11,932 bases of DNA from Geobacter sp. UBA5608 (GTDB lineage: Bacteria > Desulfobacterota > Desulfuromonadia > Geobacterales > Pseudopelobacteraceae): assembly GCA_002424705.1 (NCBI GenBank), contig DIKW01000072.1, positions 1,570 to 13,501 on the forward strand. The letters are read 5' to 3'. The translations under genes were made by a program, and so were the position numbers. Below the pieces are notes generated by a model that did no database searches, was not told the origin of the DNA, and saw only the letters and a list, made by a program, of their open reading frames with translations. Shown here in pieces: positions 7,143 through 11,932 of the stretch (within the stretch, counting starts at the first letter, position 1; each line of letters begins with the position of its first letter).

Positions 7143-7970
7143 GTGGCTATCTCCGATAAAGATTTCGAGCTGTTACGGGATTTTATCTATAACCTGTGCG
7201 GCATGTACTTTCACAGCACCAAGAAGTATTTTCTGGAAAGCCGGTTGACCAAACGGATGGAGGCCACCGGCGTCAAGACCGCCATGGACTACTATGCCCT
7301 GCTGAAATCCCCGCGGGGTGGAGAAGAGTTGCGCTTCCTGCTGGATGAGGTCACCACCAATGAGACCTATTTCTTCCGTTGCGTTCCCCAGCTAAACGCC
7401 ATTGAAACCAAGTTTCTGCCGGAGATCGTCGAGGCCAAGGGCAAGATGGGTTTCCGTAAGCTGCGCATCTGGAGTGCCGCCTCCTCCTCCGGTGAAGAGG
7501 CCTACACCCTGTCGATGATGCTGCTGGAGAAACGGTCGACCCTGCTCAAGGACTGGATCATCGAGATCGTGGGCACCGACATCAATGAGACCGTGGTTGC
7601 CCAGGCCAAGGAAGGGATTTATAACGCCTACTCGGTGCGCAACGTGCCTGATCTGTACAAAAGGAAGTACTTCAAGGAGGAGAATGGCAAGTTCATACTC
7701 TCGCCAGAGGTCAAGAAGTTTGTCACCTTCAACAAGCTGAACCTGTACGATGATACCAAGATGGTGTTCATGAAGAGCTTCGACTTTATCTTCTGTGCCA
7801 ACGTGCTGATCTATTTTGACTTGGCAGCCAAGTCCAAGGTTGTCCAGCATTTCTATAATAACCTGCAGCCCTACGGCTATTTTTTCGTGGGGCAGTCCGA
7901 GTCGCTGCACGGGGTGAACGACAAGTTCAAGACGATCCATTTCCCGGGCGGCTTCGGTTACAAAAAATAA
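7143..7970 (+). CDS. cheR: Chemotaxis protein methyltransferase CheR
   Basis: With a GTG start this is a 275-residue protein of normal CheR length. It transfers methyl groups from S-adenosylmethionine to glutamates of chemoreceptors, opposing CheB. The N-terminal helical domain (about 1-70) is followed by TTNETYFFR (71-79), the family hallmark. The SAM-binding loop WSAASSSGEEAYTLS is at 110-124, GTDIN at 144-148, FCANVLIYFD at 217-226 and GQSESL at 250-255. Two positions differ from the common pattern: WSAGCSSGEE reads WSAASSSGEE, and FCRNV reads FCANV with Ala219 in place of Arg. Both may be lineage features. The gene begins 25 bases after cheA and ends 15 bases before the HDOD gene. Confidence 0.94.
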   Translation: MAISDKDFELLRDFIYNLCGMYFHSTKKYFLESRLTKRMEATGVKTAMDYYALLKSPRGGEELRFLLDEVTTNETYFFRCVPQLNAIETKFLPEIVEAKGKMGFRKLRIWSAASSSGEEAYTLSMMLLEKRSTLLKDWIIEIVGTDINETVVAQAKEGIYNAYSVRNVPDLYKRKYFKEENGKFILSPEVKKFVTFNKLNLYDDTKMVFMKSFDFIFCANVLIYFDLAAKSKVVQHFYNNLQPYGYFFVGQSESLHGVNDKFKTIHFPGGFGYKK

Positions 7971-7985
7971 CGAGGGCGGCAAGCT

Positions 7986-8879
7986 ATGGATAGACAGGTG
8001 ATGTTGGAAGCAGCCCGTAGCATGGTGGCCACCATAGACGACCTGCCGACCATCCCGGCGGTGGCCACACAGGTGCTGCAGTTGCTGAATAATCCTGATG
8101 TGAACGTTGATGAGGTGGCTGACCTGATGCTGGTTGACCAGGTCATGACCGCCCGGGTGATGAAGATGGTCAACTCGCCGGTCTACCGGCCCAGTCAGGA
8201 GATCACCTCGCTCAAGCGGGCCCTGGTTTACCTCGGGCTGCGACATATCAAAGAAGTGGCACTCACCTCGTCCTTCATCAATGCCTTTGAAGATAAGGGC
8301 GGTGTGCTTGAGGTGGGGCCCTGCTGGGAGCATGCCTTCGGGGTTGGCATGGTGGCCAAGGTGATCGCTGAAAAGATCCACTATCCGGATCTGGAAAAGG
8401 CCTATATCGGCGGCATCATCCATGATATCGGCGAGGTCGTCTTGAGTTATTATCGGGCTGAGCAGTTTGCGGCGGTGCTGGAGATGACCAGACAGCGGCC
8501 GATCAAGCTGATCGACGCCGAGGCAGAGACCTTTGGCACCACCCATGCCGAGATCGGCTTCTGTATTGCCGAGCGTTGGAATTTTCCCGAGGCCTACCGG
8601 GAGGCGATCCTGTTCCACCATGATCCCCGCGCGGCGACCTCAGATCCAGTGCTCTGTGCGATTATCAACCTGGCCGATCTGTTCTGCACCGTGCGAGATC
8701 TGAACTATGGCGGTCGCTCTTGGGTGGTATTCAACCTGACAGAAGAGGATGGCTGGAAGATTCTGAAAGAGCAGTTCCCCAGTCTGGCCCAACTGGATGT
8801 GGAGCGGTTCTGCTACGAGCTGGACGACGCAGTGCCGGATGTCAAGGAACTGGTCAGTTCCATATTTTCGAAGGCTTGA
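7986..8879 (+). CDS. HDOD domain signalling protein within the chemosensory operon
   Basis: This 297-residue cytoplasmic protein is built around an HDOD domain from about residue 18 to 215. The typical opening IDDLPTIPAVATQVLQLLNN is at 17-36 and VDQVMTARVMKMVNSP at 50-65. The segment SLKRALVYLGLRHIKEVAL lies at about 75-93. Unlike many HDOD proteins it keeps HD-like histidines: His116 in WEHAFGVG, His146-Asp147 in GGIIHDIGE, His187, and His211-His212. Some metal binding is therefore conceivable. HDOD proteins generally act as regulatory or scaffolding modules in signalling, and no enzymatic role is established for most of them. A purine-rich site (GAGGGCGG) precedes ATG 7986. The gene sits 15 bases after cheR and 12 before cheB, so co-expression with the adaptation enzymes is very likely. 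Confidence 0.9.
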   Translation: MDRQVMLEAARSMVATIDDLPTIPAVATQVLQLLNNPDVNVDEVADLMLVDQVMTARVMKMVNSPVYRPSQEITSLKRALVYLGLRHIKEVALTSSFINAFEDKGGVLEVGPCWEHAFGVGMVAKVIAEKIHYPDLEKAYIGGIIHDIGEVVLSYYRAEQFAAVLEMTRQRPIKLIDAEAETFGTTHAEIGFCIAERWNFPEAYREAILFHHDPRAATSDPVLCAIINLADLFCTVRDLNYGGRSWVVFNLTEEDGWKILKEQFPSLAQLDVERFCYELDDAVPDVKELVSSIFSKA

Positions 8880-8891
8880 GGGGGAGGTCGG

Positions 8892-9995
8892 ATGCTTGCT
8901 TCCAGTGCTGGTACCAAGACGCGGGTACTGATTGTTGATGACTCTTCCTTCATGCGGATGGCGATCCGGGGAATACTGTCAAAAGAACCGAGTATCGACA
9001 TCGTTGGCACTGCCAGTGATGGCGCTGAAGGGGTGGAGAAGGCGATCGCCCTTAAACCGGACCTGATTACGATGGATATTGAGATGCCCCGTCTGGACGG
9101 CATTTCAGCCCTCAAGCAGATCATGGCCAAGGCGCCCACCAAGGTGCTGATGGTATCGACCCTGACCAACGAAGGGGCGCGGGCCACCTTTGAGGCCCTG
9201 GATGCCGGCGCCATTGATTACATACCCAAGAACATAACGGATTCTTCCGAGGCACAAAATGTCTTCCGAGAGGAACTGCTCAAGAAGGTGCGTGAGGCCA
9301 CCCGCTCCCGTTTCCTGCGGGCTGCCCCTGGCATAGGCACCGCCGCTACGGCTCCTCGGCCGTCAATGGGCGCGGCTACGGCGCCCCGTCCGTCCGGCAG
9401 CTCCAAGATACATGGTAAAAAGATTAGCTATGTCGGCATCGGCGCCTCCACCGGCGGCCCGGTTGCGCTACAGGAGGTTATCTCCCGTATCCCGATGAAT
9501 TTCCCCTACGGCATCGTGGTGGCGATCCATATGCCCAAGGCCTTTACCGGTCCCTACGCTGACCGGCTTAACGCCAAGTGTTCAATTGCCGTTAAGGAAG
9601 CGGTAAATGGTGAGCCGGTCAAGCCGGGTACGATCCTGATCGCGCCGGGCGGCATGCACACGCAACTGGTGCGAGGCGCCGGCGGTCTGGTGGTCAAGAC
9701 CGCGCCAACCAGCGACTACCCTCAGTATGTCTATATCCCGTCGGTTGATTTGATGATCGGCTCTATGGCTGAGGCCTCGGCCGGCGCCATGTTGGGGGTG
9801 GTGCTGACCGGTATGGGGAATGACGGCTTCAAGGGGATGCAGCAGCTGAAACAGAAGGGTGGCGTAACCATCGTGCAGGACGAGGCCACCTCCACCATCT
9901 ACGGTATGCCCAAGGCCTGTGTGGATGGCGGCGTAGCCGACGAGGTGCTGCCGCTGGGACAGATCGGCTACGAGATCGGCAAATTTGCGGTGTGA
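8892..9995 (+). CDS. cheB: Chemotaxis response regulator protein-glutamate methylesterase CheB
   Basis: This 367-residue protein has a receiver domain at about 9-130 and a methylesterase domain at about 177-365. The receiver shows Asp16-Asp17, phospho-acceptor Asp62 in ITMDIEMPRLDG, Thr/Ser at 89-90 and Lys113. The esterase carries the Ser-His-Asp triad: Ser186 in GIGASTGGP, His213 in AIHMP and Asp311 in TGMGNDG. It removes methyl groups from, or deamidates, receptor glutamyl/glutaminyl sites when phosphorylated by CheA. The linker at 151-170 contains a tandem ten-residue repeat (AATAPRPS-based). The start ATG 8892 has GGGGAGG four bases upstream. It is the last gene of the operon and is followed 25 bases later by a terminator. 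Confidence 0.95.
   Translation: MLASSAGTKTRVLIVDDSSFMRMAIRGILSKEPSIDIVGTASDGAEGVEKAIALKPDLITMDIEMPRLDGISALKQIMAKAPTKVLMVSTLTNEGARATFEALDAGAIDYIPKNITDSSEAQNVFREELLKKVREATRSRFLRAAPGIGTAATAPRPSMGAATAPRPSGSSKIHGKKISYVGIGASTGGPVALQEVISRIPMNFPYGIVVAIHMPKAFTGPYADRLNAKCSIAVKEAVNGEPVKPGTILIAPGGMHTQLVRGAGGLVVKTAPTSDYPQYVYIPSVDLMIGSMAEASAGAMLGVVLTGMGNDGFKGMQQLKQKGGVTIVQDEATSTIYGMPKACVDGGVADEVLPLGQIGYEIGKFAV
9342..9401 (+). repeat. Two-copy 30-base in-frame tandem repeat in the CheB linker
   Basis: Copies 9342-9371 and 9372-9401 encode AATAPRPSMG and AATAPRPSGS. Eight of ten residues and 22 of 30 bases agree. All five base differences within the eight shared codons are at third positions, so they are silent. 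Confidence 0.75.
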
Positions 9996-10020
9996 TGCCC
10001 GAACAAGCAGCAGTCATCAG

Positions 10021-10051
10021 AAGGGCGGTCCAGATCGGACCGCCCTTTTTT
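10021..10051 (+). terminator. Rho-independent terminator of the chemosensory operon
   Basis: A perfect 11-base-pair GC-rich stem (10021-10031 pairs with 10037-10047; core GGGCGGTCC/GGACCGCCC) has the 5-base loop AGATC and leads into T residues through 10051. It sits 25 bases after the cheB stop and is oriented for plus-strand transcripts. On the minus strand it lacks a T tract, so it would serve the convergent small ORF and prfC only weakly. Confidence 0.92.
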
Positions 10052-10238
10052 ATCGCTGTGCGTAGACCATCAGCCCATCGCGGCTGCTGTCGACCCGACA
10101 GTTGGAAAACCCCAGCCGTTTCAGGCGGCGCAAGATAAAGAAGGCGGCCACACGGTGTACGCCGGGCAGTAGCAGCGGAAAGTGATCGGTGGGCAGGGCG
10201 GTTGCGGCATGCCAGGTGCGCTTCCAGTCGGTTTTCAC
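10050..10238 (-). CDS. Small hypothetical protein coupled to prfC
   Basis: This 62-residue ORF starts at GTG 10238, whose bases overlap the prfC stop codon (GTGA junction), and stops at TAA inside the T tract of the convergent terminator. An in-frame stop lies just upstream (10245-10247), so this GTG is the only nearby start. No clear Shine-Dalgarno site is seen, so expression would depend on translational coupling. The protein is basic, with Trp/His near the N-terminus, then FFILRRLKRLGFSNCRV and an ending GLMVYAQR. The pattern looks like a helix followed by a beta hairpin, reminiscent of the C-terminal strands of some SAM-dependent methyltransferases, but I cannot assign a family. It has no signal peptide. 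It could be a real small protein or a decayed remnant. Confidence 0.5.
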   Translation of the reverse strand: MKTDWKRTWHAATALPTDHFPLLLPGVHRVAAFFILRRLKRLGFSNCRVDSSRDGLMVYAQR

Positions 10239-11821
10239 GAGTGCTCAGACGTCGCGTGGAACTCCAGCTTCGGCCAGTTCTCAATGGTGTTGTCCAGCCG
10301 CCACTGGCTGCCGGCCATATAGGTCAGTTTGCCTTCACCGTCGATGTACAGGTTCATCTTCTCGCGCTTTTCAAACTCTTCGACCAGCTTCTTGTCGCCG
10401 GTCACCCAACGGGCCGTTGCATAGGCCACCGGCTCGTAGGCGATCTCCACACTGTACTCGAACTTCAGGCGGTGCAGCACCACATCGAACTGCAGGACAC
10501 CCACCGCCCCCACCACCCATTCGGCGCCGAACAGGGGCTTGAAGACCTGGGTGGTGCCTTCCTCAGCCAGCTGCACCAGACCCTTTTCCAGCGCCTTGGA
10601 TTTCATCGGGTTCAACAGGCGCACCTTGCGGAAATGTTCCGGCGCAAAGCTGGGGATGCCGGTGAACTTCAGGTCTTCGCCCAGGGTGAAGGTATCGCCG
10701 ATCTTGATGGTGCCGTGGTTGTGGATGCCGATGATGTCGCCGGGGTAGGCCTCCTCGACGTTGGTACGGTCCTGGGCCATGAAGATGGTGGCGTTGCTGA
10801 TCTGCACATCGCGGCCCAGGCGCAGGTGGCGCACCTTCATGCCCCGCTCGAAGCGGCCGGAGCAGATGCGGAAGAAGGCGATCCGGTCGCGGTGGGCCGG
10901 GTCCATGTTGGCCTGGATCTTAAACACAAAGCCGGAGAACGGCTCCTCGTAGGGTGAAACCATCCGTGAGACCGTGGCCCGTTCGCGGGGGTGGGGGGCG
11001 TATTCCACAAAGGTGTCCAGTAGTTGCTGCACACCGAAGGTGTTGATAGCGCTGCCGAAAAAGACCGGGGTCTGTCGTCCGGCCAGATATTCATGCAGAT
11101 CGAAGGGGTGTGCGGCCCCCTCCAGCAGTTCCACGTCGTTGCGCAGTTCTTCGGCCTGCGTGCCCAGCAGCTCATCCAGCTGGGGGTCGTCCAGCCCTTT
11201 GACGGTCACGATCCGGCCCACGCCGTTCTGGGCTTCGGGGTCGAACAGCTGCACCTCTTTGTTGTAGAGGTGGTAGGTACCCCTGAATCGCTTGCCCATG
11301 CCGATCGGCCAGGTGATAGGCGCGGTCTGCATCCCCAGGTTTTTCTCTACATCGTCCAGCAGGTCCAGCGGTTCCTGACCTTCCCGGTCCAGCTTGTTCA
11401 TGAAGGTCATGATCGGGGTGTCCCGCAGACGACAGACATCCAGCAGCTTCCGTGTCTGGCTCTCCACCCCTTTGACCGCGTCGATCACCATCAGGGCCGA
11501 GTCCACCGCGGTCAGCACCCGGTAGGTATCTTCGGAGAAGTCGTTGTGGCCGGGGGTGTCCAGCAGGTTGACCTCATAGCCGTCATAGGTAAACTTCATC
11601 ACCGACGAGGTGACCGAGATGCCGCGCTGCTTCTCCAGCTCCATCCAGTCTGAGGTGGCGTGGCGGGCCGATTTACGGGCCCGCACCTCACCGGCCTGCT
11701 GGATCGCGCCGCCGAACAACAGCAGTTTTTCGGTGATGGTGGTCTTGCCGGCGTCCGGGTGGCTGATGATGGCAAAGGTGCGTCGTTTGTCGACTTCGGT
11801 CTGGTTGTGCAGGCTGCTCAC
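10235..11821 (-). CDS. prfC: Peptide chain release factor 3 (RF3)
   Basis: This 528-residue translational GTPase has the normal RF3 length. The G domain shows G1 SHPDAGKTT (20-28), G2 RGISVTSS (66-73), G3 DTPGHND (88-94) and G4 NKLD (142-145). A G5-like FGSAI segment lies near the end of the G domain. The RF3-typical SHPDAGKTT, the RKSARHATSDWMELEKQRGIS region and the following beta-barrel and C-terminal domains separate it from EF-G. RF3 uses GTP to remove RF1/RF2 from the ribosome after peptide release. The start is GTG 11821 with a perfect AAGGAG (complement of 11829-11834) seven bases upstream. The small ORF overlaps its stop codon, and another minus-strand gene ends 46 bases upstream. 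Confidence 0.96.
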   Translation of the reverse strand: MSSLHNQTEVDKRRTFAIISHPDAGKTTITEKLLLFGGAIQQAGEVRARKSARHATSDWMELEKQRGISVTSSVMKFTYDGYEVNLLDTPGHNDFSEDTYRVLTAVDSALMVIDAVKGVESQTRKLLDVCRLRDTPIMTFMNKLDREGQEPLDLLDDVEKNLGMQTAPITWPIGMGKRFRGTYHLYNKEVQLFDPEAQNGVGRIVTVKGLDDPQLDELLGTQAEELRNDVELLEGAAHPFDLHEYLAGRQTPVFFGSAINTFGVQQLLDTFVEYAPHPRERATVSRMVSPYEEPFSGFVFKIQANMDPAHRDRIAFFRICSGRFERGMKVRHLRLGRDVQISNATIFMAQDRTNVEEAYPGDIIGIHNHGTIKIGDTFTLGEDLKFTGIPSFAPEHFRKVRLLNPMKSKALEKGLVQLAEEGTTQVFKPLFGAEWVVGAVGVLQFDVVLHRLKFEYSVEIAYEPVAYATARWVTGDKKLVEEFEKREKMNLYIDGEGKLTYMAGSQWRLDNTIENWPKLEFHATSEHS

Positions 11822-11842
11822 GTTACTGCTCCTTGAAACAAG

Positions 11843-11861
11843 CGGCGGGTAGCGCCCGCCG
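11843..11861. repeat. GC-rich inverted repeat upstream of prfC
   Basis: CGGCGGG (11843-11849) pairs perfectly with CCCGCCG (11855-11861) across the 5-base loop TAGCG. It lies between the end of the edge gene and the prfC ribosome binding site. On the minus strand it is followed by CTTGTTTC, not a proper T run, so it is a poor intrinsic terminator. It may be an attenuating or RNA-stabilising stem in the prfC leader. Confidence 0.5.
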
Positions 11862-11867
11862 AAAGAA

Positions 11868-11932
11868 TTATCCCTTGAAGATCAGGCGGTCGACACACCA
11901 CCTGCCGCCACCGGCAAGGGTCAGGTACAGGG
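11868..11932 (-). CDS. C-terminal end of an unidentified minus-strand gene (partial)
   Basis: A minus-strand frame enters from the right edge and ends at TAA (complement of 11868-11870). The 20 complete codons visible read LYLTLAGGGRWCVDRLIFKG, a protein-like composition with no stop. The spacing to prfC (46 bases) suits a neighbouring gene in the same direction. Too little is present to name a product, and it could be chance given its length. Confidence 0.4.
   Translation of the reverse strand, partial: LYLTLAGGGRWCVDRLIFKG

Noticed and set aside
7392..8621. 409-codon open frame on the minus strand across cheR and the HDOD gene
   Set aside because: Its composition is rich in His, Gln, Leu and Gly with no recognisable motif, and it lies opposite two clearly recognised genes; it is an antisense shadow of their codon bias.

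Overview
The window looks like chromosomal DNA from a motile delta-type proteobacterium, most likely Desulfuromonadota / Geobacteraceae and Geobacter- or Trichlorobacter-like. This is inferred from gene style and content, not from a database match: moderately GC-rich DNA, a chemosensory operon of Geobacter type, a sigma-54 enhancer-binding regulator, and HD-GYP and HDOD proteins. It contains no mobile element, CRISPR array, tRNA or rRNA. Nearly all the DNA is coding and the gene order is compact.

Left part (1-1210, + strand): the 3' part of a TIM-barrel sugar-phosphate isomerase/epimerase-type gene runs in from the left edge. It overlaps by 8 bases the start of a GDT1/UPF0016-family membrane cation transporter gene. 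That transporter gene overlaps by 21 bases, tail to tail, the first minus-strand gene.

Minus-strand block (1190-4428): read 5' to 3' it is a three-gene operon. A sigma-54-dependent response regulator with a divergent receiver domain comes first, then a soluble-looking lytic transglycosylase without a Sec signal, then an HD-GYP cyclic-di-GMP phosphodiesterase. Gene spacings are 11 and 27 bases. A strong-looking sigma-70 promoter (TTGACA-N18-TATACT) lies at 4490-4519 and helps fix the regulator start at 4428.

Plus-strand block (4719-9995): divergent from the regulator is a chemosensory operon, cheW-cheA-cheR-HDOD-cheB. It is tightly spaced and ends in a clear Rho-independent terminator at 10021-10051. 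CheA autophosphorylates and CheW couples it to receptors. CheR and CheB methylate and demethylate the receptors. The HDOD protein lies between the two adaptation enzymes and is the least conventional member. No cheY, cheD or receptor gene is present, so the response regulator and MCP must be encoded elsewhere.

Right part (10050-11932, - strand): prfC (peptide chain release factor 3), a small unrecognised ORF whose GTG start overlaps the prfC stop, and at the right edge the last codons of another minus-strand gene. A GC-rich hairpin lies between that gene and prfC.

No clearly unprecedented system is visible. The best leads are the HDOD protein inside the chemosensory operon, the signal-less transglycosylase co-transcribed with a sigma-54 regulator and an HD-GYP enzyme, the CheA without a P2 domain, and the small ORF coupled to prfC.
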